Under the pieces are notes generated by a model. The model saw nothing but the letters and a program-made list of their open reading frames with translations. It was not told the origin of the DNA and searched no databases. A DNA stretch of 64,000 nt from Favolaschia claudopus (Eukaryota; Basidiomycota; Agaricomycetes; Agaricales; Mycenaceae), in contig JAWWNJ010000033.1 in assembly GCA_037176885.1 (NCBI GenBank), forward strand, positions 1,798,001 to 1,862,000. Direction: 5' to 3'. This document shows positions 21,695-33,248 of the stretch, piece by piece (position 1 is the stretch's first letter; each line of letters begins with the position of its first letter). Both the position numbers and the translations under genes were made by a program.

Positions 21695-22536
21695 CCGCGC
21701 CGTCGAATTTGCCTTTCCAACCAAGATTACGGAAAATTCCCACGAGCCCGAGATGACCGAGGACAAGAAAATCTCGCAGCGTACCTCCACAGTCGCAAGC
21801 TCCAGGAGAAACAATAAGGCGTACAGCCTTTAATGCACAGGATCAGACCACTTTCCAAGTATGGTAGCCTTTTTTTTATTGTTCTTTGGCTTCACAGCCT
21901 TGTTTTCTTGTTTCGGCAACCATTATTGTGCCATTCCCATTGTAGCATTATTGTCTGCTGTGCTGGCCTCCGAACAGTATAAATAGAGGTACCTAGTACA
22001 GTAGAAGAGGTCCGGTCCATGTACATTTGATCCCCACTTTTGCTTCCTTCGCGGTGTAATTAATTCAATCCAATTGATTGTGCACCCAAAGAATCTGCCT
22101 GATCAACCCTTTGCTTTTCTTATCGCCCTCCGGTCCTCGTAAAGATCGAGACCATCAGTATTGTCTAGTATTTCACCTAAACGTACTGATTTCTTGATTT
22201 TAAGTCTCAACAACATTTTGGTGGAAGTTTACGTCCAGCGCGTAAATTCCTCAAAAGCGAAATCAAGACTCGTAGGGACTCAGGATCTTCAAAACAGCTA
22301 TCTGTGTGTCGTTCTACCGTGCAACGGAGTATATTCGACATAGGAGCCCACTCATTCACCTATTGTGATAAACGATACATCTAATCGATACGTGAAAGTA
22401 GTTATTTTACTGCCTCACATCTGGAGCCCACCGCGAGGGGTTTCTATCGTCTACGCTCCATTGCCGGTTACGACTATCCCCAATCACTCTTGCTATTACA
22501 CCTACAATCTATCTCCATCACCAACCTACGTTTGCC
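21695..22536 (+). promoter_or_regulatory. Gypsy upstream region with TATA box; LTR boundaries not found
   Basis: TATAAATA at 21978-21985 lies ~550 bp before the gag ATG, a plausible LTR promoter. I could not define TG...CA ends or a primer-binding site, and no second copy of this segment occurs in the window. Confidence 0.3.
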
Positions 22537-24740
22537 ATGTCCAACTTGCCTCTCCCTCCCGCTACTCGGCCCCGAAGCCGTATCGATATGCCGCCTCTGC
22601 ATGCCAGAGGGGCTCCAAAGAAATTCACCGGTCGTCCTCACGACATTACCAAATTCCTCAATCACTGTGAAAAGCTGTTTGCACAGAACAATGTATTCGA
22701 CGACCTTGAAAAGGTAGAATGCATGGCCGAATATTGTTCCCGTCGTGTTCTTCACATACTGGAGGGCATGAAAAATTATTCAACACCTCGCTGGGATGTC
22801 CTCACTATTGACATGCAGCAGATGTTTGATGCGGATCGGGATGTTCAACGCCACAAGCCAGGAGACTTGCGGAAGCTCACGGAGAAATGGCGAAGAACTC
22901 CAATCAAATCCATGAGCAGGTGGAAGAAATACTTCCGTCAGTTCACTACCATCGCCGGATGGCTCGTCCACAAGGCTCAGATCGAGGAGACCGAGAGTGA
23001 CCGCTATTTGTGGCGTGGAATGCATTCCCACCTCAGGCACACCGTTGAAAATCGACTTCTTGCACAAGACCCGAAGCGTGACATGTCTGTGCCATTTACC
23101 GAGGCAGAGATAGTTGGAATTGTTGAAGCGAAATTTAAACGCGGACGCTTTGATGCTGATATCGAGTCCAATGATGAATCCGATGATGCGACAGATTCGG
23201 ATTGGGACTCAGATAGTGACAGCTCGAGTTCAGACTCTTCCGACTCGGAGGATGAGGTTGAACCTCGAAGGAAGAAGAAGAAGTCGTCAAAAAGTATGCC
23301 TCTCCCAAAGAAGAAGGCCACTCGCATTCGGGAGGCCATTCAACCTTCAGTTCCAAAGCCTGTTGCAGCGCCAAAGAGTAACACGGATGAAGTCGATGAT
23401 CTAGTTAAACGGCTGAGCCGGATGAGCATTGATGATAGGGAATACTGTACTACAAAGCAACCCGTCTCGATCCACTGGTAGCAAAATGCATCCGCGCGCC
23501 AAATTTGATGACATTTCAAGCTCCTCCCGTCGTCAATAATCCCCGCAATGTACGGTTCAACTCACCTCCAAATCCGCCACTTCCTCCTCCAACCAATAAT
23601 CCTACGCCTCCCGGGGAACGTATGTGCTGGGGTTGCGGTGAAAAGGGACATGGACTGTGGCCGAACCAATTAGCAAGGGTGAACTGCGCAAAGGCGATCG
23701 CGGAATTGAATGGACTGATGGGAATCTTCTCCGAAGGTTTGGCAACCAAGGAGAAACCCTCCATCATGCATATCTTCGCCAGCGCGATCAACACGTACCT
23801 CCTGGACCACCAGCTCAAAGCAATCTCGCATTTACAGCTATGGCAGCAACCCATGAATCCCAGGATGCCTCGGACAGCGAGATAATTTTCCCGGTCTTTG
23901 TTCAATCCATTACTTCAGATGAAGAACTCACTCGGATATTCTCTGTGACTCGTTCATCGGATAAAGAGCCTCGTCCAGCCCCCTACCATGTCCCTCAACA
24001 AGGTACAAATCGGCCGAATACTCGAGCTCATGTAAAGAAAACAGGAGCTCAACTCGAACGAATCCCAGAGAGTGCGAAAGCTTCTGGAAAGAAACCCGAG
24101 CCACGAGTCAAGCATGAAAATGCAGACAGTCCGTCAATGCAATCACAGCAGCCAGTAGATCCGATCGAACATCGGATTGATTTCTCCCGAGACGATATCA
24201 TCATGGAAGATAACGAGGGAGCCGAACCTGCCGAACCCGTTTCCAAATCGACCAACCAAAAGCCGACGAAGCGCAGCGGCCCTCGCCAATCTGCCGTCTC
24301 GGCATTCATTGACCCGAAAGAGATTTTGAACCAAGTACTGAATTCCAAGCTGGAGAATATCAGTGCAGGTCAACTCCTGGCTGTTTCGCCGGTCGTATCG
24401 AGCGCTTTGATTGAAGTCCTCAAGTTGAAGAACTCTGGACGCAATGCAGCCGCACTCTCTACTCTTGTCAACGAAGTTCCTGAATCAAACTCTTCCCCGA
24501 GTCCGGTTGTTGCCGCGACTTCCATCGCCCGAGATCGGCAGCGATTAATTCGATTGCAGGTTCAAATGAATGGCAAGACAGTTCTTGCTATTGTTGACAC
24601 CGGCTCTATGTTGAATGTTGTTTCTCGGGGAGCCTGGAGAGCCTATATGTCTCACATATCTATGGATATCAGCCGGCATATCAATATGGGCGATGCAAAT
24701 GGAGGGCAAGCGCAACTTCGAGGCTATTTGAACACTGTGC
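22537..24740 (+). pseudogene. Ty3/Gypsy gag-protease region, frameshifted and 3'-truncated
   Basis: Frame one (22537-23481) starts MSNLPLPPATRPRSRIDMPP and has a retrotransposon-gag core (FLNHCEKLFAQNNVFDDLEK) followed by an acidic Ser/Asp/Glu block and a lysine block. A one-base shift near 23445 leads into a proline-rich segment with a zinc knuckle CWGCGEKGHG whose last Cys is lost at a second shift near 23655. Frame three continues to an aspartic protease: AIVDTGSMLNVVSRGAW with MGDANGGQAQLRGYL. The element stops about 45 residues after the DTG motif, at ~24740, where TCATGA-rich repeats begin. Reverse transcriptase is absent here. RNaseH and integrase pieces in the same orientation lie at 30320-32620 and could be the distal part of the same copy. 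Confidence 0.8.
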
Positions 24741-25085
24741 GAAGTATTTGTCATGAAATTCAAAACAATAATGAGGAATTTCAAGATTCCTGATGTTTTG
24801 TCATGAACCACATCATGAAATTCAAGATGCCTTTCACGATGCTCAGAAACTCATTTTTACATTAGTTGATGAGCATATAAATTCATGACAAAACATCATG
24901 AATTTCATCATGCAAGACTGTCGAATTTTTGCTAAGTCCACTAGCCAGGTTGTTGAGTACAAAATGTACTCAATATCCTACTCACACATCATCTACCCCT
25001 CCCTAATGTAAAGAGGGGTCGAAGAAGGTGGCCAAAAGGTGGGTCAGTAATATCTGGAACGGGTTCAGTAGTCGGATTCACTCGA
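24741..25085. repeat. TCATGA/GAAATTCATGA-rich repeat segment
   Basis: Variants of TCATGAAATTCA and ATGAATTTCATCATG recur many times on both strands up to ~24915. Then comes a unique-looking segment starting TTTTTGCTAAGTCCAC whose equivalent reappears at 55430-55500. Non-coding. Confidence 0.6.
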
Positions 25086-25853
25086 TGCACACTGTGGTCG
25101 CATAACCCCCTGAATTTCCCATAGTTGGTTCACAGGGTTTCAATGGGAAATTCACCGGAAAACTCTGTGAATTCCACTATGGAGTTGTGAATTTCACGGA
25201 GATATTTTCACTGGGTCCAACTATGTGAGTGGGACATTCCATGGTGTTAATTCACATGGTTTGGGAATGATATCCACCTCATATTCCAATGAAAACTCTT
25301 TCACTGTGTTGGATTCCCTTCCAATACTCCCGGAAGTCACTTGAAAAATACGTGAAAACACAGTGGAAACTGCATTATAATATCTACTACGTACCCCTCG
25401 CTTTGACCAGCGTCAACATACAAGTATTAGTCTTATCTCTTTTGTACGGAAGTACTTACCGAACAACTACATTACAACAAGTCTTTGCTAACGATTACTA
25501 AGTTACGGTACTCAAAGTATGTAAATTGACTAGGAACACAACCAGTACTGGTGACCAGAACCATGTACCGTGTTCGAGGCAACTTGAACTCCATGAATTT
25601 CACGAGGTTTACGGGTCAATTTCCAAGAGTTGCCAGGAAGCGAGGAATGAACTTTCTGAGCAGTTTTCACACATATGCATTCATTCGATTTTCGAGTGAA
25701 ATTCACGCACTTCATATTGCGGACTCTAATTATGTGAATCGGGTACGTGAAGTCACAACCCCATGAATCTGAATTCACTAGATAAACCCGTGAATTGTGG
25801 AATTCATGGTCCGGCTATGGGAAATTCATGGGGTTCTGCGACCACAGTGTGCA
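25086..25853. mobile_element. 768-bp TIR element with TGAATTTCA-rich interior
   Basis: Ends TGCACACTGTGGTCGCA and complement share ~38 bp (two mismatches). The palindrome TGCA at both tips may be either the target duplication or part of the TIR. The interior is studded with GTGAATTTCA variants. No transposase. Confidence 0.65.
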
Positions 25854-25859
25854 GCTGCA

Positions 25860-26090
25860 TATATGGTGTAACATGTTACTGTTAACAATTCCATCTTGGC
25901 TGACTTGGATGTATGCACCCGGATGTCTTTGTCAGTGACAGCGTGAGGTCGTGTGTTCGAGTCTGTCTGGTGTCGATATATTTCTTTCACGTTTTTGCTC
26001 CTTTTCCCTGCCAAAATCATGATGTTATCGTTATGAATCCACAACAAAACATCATGAAAATAACGTCATGAATGTTCCCATAACCGTAAT
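25860..26090 (+). repeat. tRNA-derived SINE-like repeat (degenerate)
   Basis: TGGCTGACTTGG (~25892) resembles a tRNA A box and GTGTTCGAGTCTG (~25954) a B box, 60 bp apart. They are followed by a ~100-bp tail ending in TCATGATG motifs. The complement of the whole segment recurs at 46897-47085 with many substitutions. Confidence 0.4.
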
Positions 26091-26460
26091 GAATTTCACG
26101 ATGCACTTTCATGATGTTGCGTCGTGAATTTCAAGAGTGCGTCATGAATTTCGTGACAATTCATCGTGAACTTTCTCATGAATCGTCGTGAAAAACATGA
26201 GGAATTTCATGATACTTTGACTGCACAGTGCACTCACTCAATGTCAAAGATTAAGGAATATTGTCAGTGGGAAGGCAGCTACATCCTCCCTTTCACCTTT
26301 GCAGCTGGCAGAAACATAATTTCCCGATATAGGTGATTACCTAATTGTCAATTGACAGGTCTGACTGTCAGCCTGACAATTGACCTAACAAATAATTATT
26401 TTCCTCCAAACCTAATTGTCACCGAACCCTAGTCAAATATGTCGGTAGCCCTTGTTGAGG
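26091..26460. repeat. Second TCATGA-rich segment and a TGTCAATTGACA palindrome
   Basis: Up to ~26215 there are closely spaced TCATGAATTTC variants, as at 24741. At ~26345-26385 AATTGTCAATTGACA and a second CAATTGAC copy form a small palindromic cluster. No gene. Confidence 0.5.
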
Positions 26461-26466
26461 CTAGTA

Positions 26467-27352
26467 CTCGGTATTGACAAAAGTAACCGTGAATCGACTC
26501 GTATGGTCCGAATATTGCAGTATGTAATAGGTTAAAATGCATCGGAATGTTCTCCTGCATGTTTTGAACGGCATCGGACAAAGGCCTGAACCAATCCATC
26601 AAGCACAACTGATTTCTCGGCGGATTCTAATTTGCAGCCGTTTTGCACTGTTTGTTGCAATAAATGACTGCATTTCCAATTTTCTTGAAGTTCAAGAACA
26701 TGCCCTTGGACGGTAGGTCATACTTGAGGATCCATTTCAGTCCCTCACTGCTCGAAATCTCTGATTGCATCAATTTCTTGTCAACATTGGACTGGTTCAA
26801 TTTCAACCGTCCCTACTGCACGGACCCAAATATTGCGTGGCCGTTCAAAGATGCTAAGAGCAAAGAATTTAGCTACAGTCTTGGTTAATTTCTAATCCAT
26901 CACAGTGCTGAGCCCTATTATCCACACATTCAATATACTTTTATCCCAGAGTAGGCCTCCATGGCTTCCGTAATTCCCCATGTTTGGTGAAGTAAGGGGC
27001 CGAAGAGTTTTCAGATTGTAGGCTTGTTTACCACCCTTACTAGCCAAAGCAAGTGTGCAAAAACATTTGAATAGATCACATGTGCAAGCTAGAGGTAGTC
27101 GAAAGTGGCCTGGAAGGGCAGTTGCTAAGATTTCCGTTGAACAATGAGCAGAAGTTGAAAGACACAGGTGAATTTCAAGCTATTGCCAAAATTGCGCTGG
27201 CTCTGAAGAGCGTCAGGAACAGAGGTTGCCCACAACAACTTGTGTAGGTTTAAGGAATATCCTGACGTATTTTTCAAACTCGAAGTCTTGGAGAAATATC
27301 ACGTGGTCGCGAAGCAATCGTCGCATTAACGGTTACTTTTGTCAATACCGAG
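26467..27352. mobile_element. 886-bp TIR element, AAAAGTAACCG family
   Basis: The left end CTCGGTATTGACAAAAGTAA (continuing CCG) is matched by its complement at the right end; TA flanks at 26465-26466 and 27353-27354. The interior repeats, with few differences, the complement of 52478-53105. A 74-codon frame at 26664-26888 is conserved between the copies except for three residues, but encodes no known domain. Confidence 0.85.
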
Positions 27353-28985
27353 TAGCTTGAATTGGGAACGAGGAATGTTGGAGAGTAGAATTTTGGGACG
27401 GGAAAAATAACCTGATAGGTGGAAATGACCCGCCAATAAAGAGCACTGATTGATGTCCCAGTTACTTTTTGGTGCCTGATTTTGCGAACTCTGACCCGAG
27501 AATAGCCCATTACAAGCCAATTTCAGGCTTTAAAAGTGCATAAAAAGCCCTCCGGGGACGTTCCAGAGATCAACTGCGCGCGCTAAGCGCGCGTGGCGGA
27601 CCTGGTGAGGATTGACAAAACGGCGGGCCCAAATGATATAGGGGCGAGACGAGGCAGATGAAGGACTTTGAGGCACATTTATCTCGAAAAGAGGCACACC
27701 GAGCTGCATCCCAATCAAGCATCTGCTTTTTCTGTTATAGCAGCTCGAGGCGAGTTTACTCGCGGTTACCAAAAGTAACCGAATGTGGGGCCGCAAATTA
27801 TGATGTTTAAAAGACTTTGAGTGACAGAGGGCTCATCTATATCATGTTTGCTACAACTTTCGTAATATAAACCTGGGGTCAGATAACACATGTTTCCAAA
27901 AGGGCTGTAGCACAGGAATCGAGAGGTTATGAGGTGACGGACTTTTACTTTCCTGTGACGGTTGCCTCGGTCAGTACAAGTATTTACAGTACGGTGCCAA
28001 ATGCCAGACGTTCAGACAACGTTCAGCGAGCAACTGCGCACCATCAAATTTACCCGGACTCGCTTGGCAAGGATCAACCGGACCTGGTGAGGATATATGT
28101 ACAAAACGGCGGGCCCAGATGATATAGATCGAAGATTGATGAGTGGCAGATAGGGCGAGACGAGGCAGATGAAGAATTTTGAGGCACATCGCTGGAAAGT
28201 GCGGCACATTCTATTTTGGGCCTATTATGTCACGGATCGTATGTGCCGAGGGCGTGGCATTGTTCTGCTGTCAACAGCTGTCAACCAATTTTCTCTTCCT
28301 CCCCCCACCACCTCGTTCCTCGCCGACGCAGACAGCGACCACAGCAGTGACAACGGCGGCGAAGTGCCATCGACTGTCCGTGTATGTGAGCAGTGCAACC
28401 CAAGCCTTCGATAGGATAGACCAAATTGCCGCCGACGTTGACGGTGTGATGGATTGAGGGTACGCCAAGCTCCTGAGTCCCGACGTCTCGGCTCCGTCAT
28501 GGTGCTTCGAGACAAGGGTCAGGTCTGTGTCCCGCCTTGCCTGATACAAGTGTAACCTGCTAATCTCATTTGTAGATCTATTTAATTCTCTGGCGTCTGC
28601 ATATCGTCTCCATGGTCATTCAGATTGGTGCCAGCGTTGAGGACATCGGCGGGTGCGTTTTTTCTCTTTTTTTCCCCCTCTCTTGCGGCAGCCAAGCTGC
28701 AGAGCAGCACTGTACATACTATAGTAGCGGTCTAACACCAAATAAATACATGTTTTTTCTCTTTTTCCCTTCTCTTTCGCCGCCTCCCAGTGGCAGCCTC
28801 TGTCCTTAGGGTCTAATATCTACATTAGGATAACACCAAGTAAGTCATACATACACCTCGTTGTAAATTATTTCGTTGGTGAAATGCTGATTCACGATTT
28901 TGACTTGATAAGAATTGTGCGGTGCCTTACATACTCGGCATTACCAAAAGTAACCGAATTTAGAAATGTCTTACCCGCGACCAGC
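27353..28985. other. Mixed repeats; no gene supported
   Basis: A ~120-bp segment (27570-27690) with GGACCTGGTGAGGAT and AACGGCGGGCCCA recurs in direct orientation at 28060-28190. Two solitary ends of the AAAAGTAACCG family start at 27759 and 28934, each preceded by TA. The first continues like the complement of 50280-50397. Frames around 28180-28457 are Pro/Thr-rich but lack support. Confidence 0.5.
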
Positions 28986-28987
28986 TA

Positions 28988-29549
28988 AGGTAGGCGTCAG
29001 TCACTTACAACGAGCGGTCACATGATGTGTTACGTCACGCGTAACGCGGCAAAAATTTCGACACGAAAACAAAACCTGCTGGATTTTGCTCAATTTCAAC
29101 GATTTTGAGGTCGAAAAAACTTTGGTCATTATGTAATCATAACTGGAGATAGGATGAGATTTCTCTAGGATGTTGCGCACTGCAGCCAATGTCCACGGTA
29201 TAGTATGTATGCTGTTGTGCTGGCGGCTTGCCGGTAATTGATGGGATCCTACCTTATGTAGTGCGTGGGAGCATTACATAAGCGGCAAATTTCGCTCTCG
29301 TCCCAAACCAAAATGGCTCCAATCGCTGAAGAACTCATTTCTGCATTCAAAAAAAATGGGTTGGAAGAATGGTCTACTGCTCCATCACAAGATAGTATTT
29401 TTAAATTGTGAGACCAGGGATGTCTTCCATTTGCTCAAATACACCATTTCTAGGTCCCACTTTTTACCCTAATGTTTTGTGGCCAGAGCTTAATGGCTGT
29501 CACACTTTGGTCATGTGACCGCTTGTTGTAAGTGACTGACGCCTACCTT
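28988..29549. mobile_element. 562-bp MITE with AGGTAGGCG termini
   Basis: The left end AGGTAGGCGTCAGTCACTTA and the complement at the right share about 40 bp (through GGTCACATGA) and are flanked by TA (28986-28987, 29550-29551). The first nine bases equal the ends of the DDE element at 15642-18621. Confidence 0.85.
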
Positions 29550-29551
29550 AG

Positions 29552-30319
29552 TAGAGTTGGCGGTTGGTCCAACTGGTGGGATAAGCAGGGAATCGTCATA
29601 TGCTATTGCTTACGGCACAAGCAGAACCTATTGGGCTTTCCCTGTGCTGATGTTCAATGTTTATTTATCAAATGAACGAGCACCACTCGATCAAAACCCG
29701 TATACTTATTGTTTCCAGTAACCGACTCGTATGAGGCTTGCGGAGATGCCGCCACCTCCACTCTCCCACAGCCCTCCACCCGCCGACACTCCGCCAGCCG
29801 CACGACGCTCAAACTCACCGTTGTCGCCATCCGAAATGACCCCGAGGCACTAAATCGCCTCCGGTCATCAACCCTGCCTCATCACCCCGAGCCGCCGTCT
29901 TATACCGCGCCCACGCCCACTCCCAGCTCCACGCACGCCGTCCCAACGCAAGATGACCACATAAGCGCCGCGGGCGCCTAACTCGTCAAATCAGCCCAAT
30001 CTGCGCGTGTACGAACAACATCGGTACCAAAACCCCGCCCTCCGCTGCCGTTTCGGCTCTACAATCGTCAAGTCAGCGGCAAATTCGAGGAAAACAAGCA
30101 GAAACAATGTACCATGTCCGTATTCACCCAAATAAACCGATTTATATTCAAATCCTGCTCGAATCCATCAGAACCAAGTCAAATAGGCCACGACCACTTA
30201 CCTGAATAGAGTATGAACGCGAAAATGAACTATGTATACAGAGGAGTCGAAATGTAAGATGTGCTGAAAACGACGCCAAGTCAGTAAATCCGAATGAAAC
30301 GAATCTAAGCGAATCGGTA
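29552..30319. other. Spacer with a Pro/Thr-rich open frame of unclear status
   Basis: An open frame at 29709-29981 encodes a Pro/Ser/Thr-rich 90-residue peptide without a recognisable domain. A segment containing TATTGGGCTTTCCCTG (29628) recurs at 50005, so this may be a degraded repeat. I would not call a gene. Confidence 0.4.
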
Positions 30320-32620
30320 ATACCAAGTCCAACTCGGATCGAAACGAAGGAAACTGTCTCGGAAGTTAGGCAATTTCTGGGAGTCGTTGGGACCATGCGG
30401 ATGTTCATCAGGGCTTACTCAGTCATGTCCAAACCCTTAACTATGCTACTTAGGGCGGATACTATGTTTAACTGGGGAGAGCTAGAGCAAAAATCGATGG
30501 ACTTAATTAAGTACGCGGTTAGACATTGCGAAGCTCTAAAACCTCTAAACTATGAATGGGAAAGCATAGTCCTGGCAGTTGATACTTCTTGGTGCTATCA
30601 GTGCGACCCATATGATCCCAAAAAGAAGTATTACACTAAGTTCGACTCAATTCCCTCAAACGATACTCGGTGTCCACAAAAGTAACCGGAAATGCCGATA
30701 TTTCGACGCGATCACGTGAGTTTCCCGCGGTTTCTGCACCTGGCTGCATACCTTTCAATGTGAGTAGATCATTCCCTAAGTTTCTTGGAGATCTTCTCTT
30801 TTTACATCACTCTAGAGCTAGTTGAATTCATGATGTTATTGTTTGGCAATACCAAGTTGTCAACGTTGTGCAAGAAACTGTTTGCTCAAATAAGCATGGT
30901 TGACCATTTTTGCACGATGTATGCTACATTAGCGCTCTATTGGTATCTTTCAAGCCCTTTGAACCATTCCAAATGATGCACTATTGGACCAGAATTGTGG
31001 AAACCAGAATTTTCAACCTTTTGCTTAAATTTCAGTTTTGCACTCACATTTATGCAAGTTTGAAGACAGCAGCAATAGCAATAGGCCTCTTAAACACAAT
31101 CAGTGTTCATTATTAGGTGGAACAACACCAGAACTGATTGAATTGTTGCTTAAAACACCCCAAATAACTGTCTGACGCTCGGTTGAAAGCGACAGACTGA
31201 GACAGTCAAAATAAACGCTACAGATATCAACTGTACACAGTTTCTTTTCAACATTGAGTGTTCGTGCCCACATAAAGGACACCATGCTGAAGAGTCTTGC
31301 AAAATCAAAACCATAATTTTCCTCCCAGAACAAGCTGTGTTGCACTGACTTTGTTGATCACCATCAAAATACAGCTGATAGATTTGTCCCTTTACAACGG
31401 TCTCTCCTGAGCAGCTTTACACATGATATGTATGATATGTGACCAAAATAATGCAAGGATTACACCTATCTAGTTTGCTTCCGAAAATACTACAAATTTG
31501 GCAAGCAATAAGCGAATTTCCGGTTACTTTTGTGGACACCGAGTAGAGAAGCGAGATTCTCTCAGCCAAAACGGGAATTGTACGGATTATTGAGAGCCCT
31601 ACTCCATATGCAATATTGGTTAGTTGCCTGTCGAAAACTGGTTGTTGTCTCTATATAAAGGGCATGTTGAACAATCCAGGGATGGGACCAAACGCCACAA
31701 TAAACCGCTTTATAGAGCAAATTCTTAAGTTCCATTTTGAACTCAAGCATGTCAGAGGTCTGACATTTTCACCAGATGGTCTATCTACTTAGAAAGAGGA
31801 AAGTACCTGGGGACCCAGAATACCCTAATCCAGGACTTGGGTACGAAGACAATCCTCCTCCGGAAGATCATGATCATGAAGACTGGGAGTATGACATTCC
31901 TCAACCGTACGACTTTGAAGTATTTAAGAGAGAGATAGAGATTGATACGAGGGGAGGATATATCCAAGAAATATATCCCGACCTAGGAGAAGTCCCTTCT
32001 TTTGACAGAGCTGTACAGCAGTTTAGCTTGGACTGCGTGGAAGAGTATAGGGAAGAGCTCGTGATGGGCAAACGGATTAGGGAGGCCTACGAGGATGAAG
32101 GGTTAAAATTCCCTGCCTATCTAATGGAGCAAACCCAAGAACCTGAAAAACGGCTCACACTTTAAATATGATCCTTCCAAGGGGGAAAATTATCCGGAGG
32201 AACATAGAACTGAGTCTGCCAAGAACCAGGATAGACAACTGGAGTTACTAAAGGAGTGGTTTAAGGACCCTCTGAAGCGACCTGAGGAGTTTAACAATAA
32301 ACAATATAGGCGCTTTATAACGTACTCGAGAAAATTCTTTCTGGACAATGCACAATTGTATCGGAGAGGAGATAACTCTGGTCAAAGGCTAGTTGTGAAT
32401 AAAGAACACCGGATGTATATAATGAAGGCATCCCACGACAGTCTAGGGCATAAGGGCATTTTCTCTTCGAAATCCATGATTGAACTTCGCTTCTGGTGGC
32501 CAGAAATTGAGCGAGATCTGGATTGGTATATTAAATCCTGCAAAATGTGCCAGGTTAGACAAAGGGGGAATTAATGAGGATACCTCCAGTAGCCACATAC
32601 ACGCCAAACCCATACACATA
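30320..32620 (+). pseudogene. Ty3/Gypsy RNase H and integrase zinc-binding remnant, split by a MITE
   Basis: The 5' part (to 30663) matches the end of the reverse transcriptase connection domain and RNase H: VRQFLGVVGTMRMFIRAYSV, PLTMLLRADTMFNWG and SIVLAVDTSWCYQCDP. After the inserted MITE (30666-31543) the frame resumes with ARFSQPKRELYGLLRALL, broken by a stop near 31655, then FIEQILKFHFELKHVRG. A linker and the integrase H2C2 zinc finger follow: IMKASHDSLGHKGIFS, ELRFWWPEIERDLDW and CKMCQVRQRG (to 32574), with a last in-frame trace (RIPPVATYTP) after a shift. The integrase catalytic core is missing. Orientation and family agree with the gag-protease fragment at 22537-24740. Confidence 0.8.
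30666..31543. mobile_element. 878-bp TIR element inside the Gypsy RNase H frame
   Basis: Ends CTCGGTGTCCACAAAAGTAA (continuing CCGGAAAT) and its complement, flanked by TA at 30664-30665 and 31544-31545. It is a member of the AAAAGTAACCG family. Taking it out with one TA rejoins the RNase H reading frame. Confidence 0.85.
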
Positions 32621-32908
32621 GCTCAACAACTTTACCGGAAAAATGATCATGAGGTTGTTGCCCTTGCAGCTCTCGATGAAAATACGCCCTCTGTGACTAG
32701 TGTATGTTATGCTGCCTTCTGTCTTCCTCATCTCCGAGTTCCAGGTTCACATGTCTATCATGCCCATGAGCAATGCTCGCCGTATGTAATGCCTCTATTC
32801 ATACGTCTATCCTCAGCTCTGACATCCACCAACAGACTTGGTCGCACCTTCGCTCGGTCGTTGCTGTCCCTTCTCACTTTGACACCACGGTCGGCACGCA
32901 GGTGATTT

Positions 32909-33248
32909 TTGAAAGTTCAGGAACGCAGCACGCAATTGTCCCGTCTCCGTTACGCAAGGTCATCGATGATCGATACCTCCATTGTCGACGCTGCTCCCGG
33001 GGCACCTTCCGTCGCCGTCAGTATTGCCGCCGCCCTCCGTAGCGCTTGCGCCAGCTGTTTTAAGGACATCGCATTAATCCTTGCCGACACCGATGACGAG
33101 GAGTTTTCCGACACCATCACCGACCTTGACACCAGCACCGCACCCGTACCCGTGCCCAGCTTCGGCTTCGACATCCCCAACCGTCGTCTCGCGCTCCTCG
33201 GGGAACCTGGCAGCGCTTGGTCGAGGCTACATCAATCGAGGTTCAATA
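32909..33248 (+). pseudogene. Unrecognised coding fragment interrupted by a TIR element
   Basis: The frame contains SMIDTSIVDAAPGAPSVAVS, then an acidic stretch (DTDDEEFSDTITDLDT) and FGFDIPNRRLALLGEPG. It runs into the element at 33249. Beyond the element (34561 on) the compatible frame continues only 12 codons to a stop. I do not recognise the protein, and base composition is more GC-rich than the flanks. Confidence 0.3.

Noticed and set aside
24760..26220. Possible CRISPR-like array because of repeated TCATGA phrases
   Set aside because: Repeats are degenerate, irregularly spaced and palindromic variants; the organism is a eukaryote.
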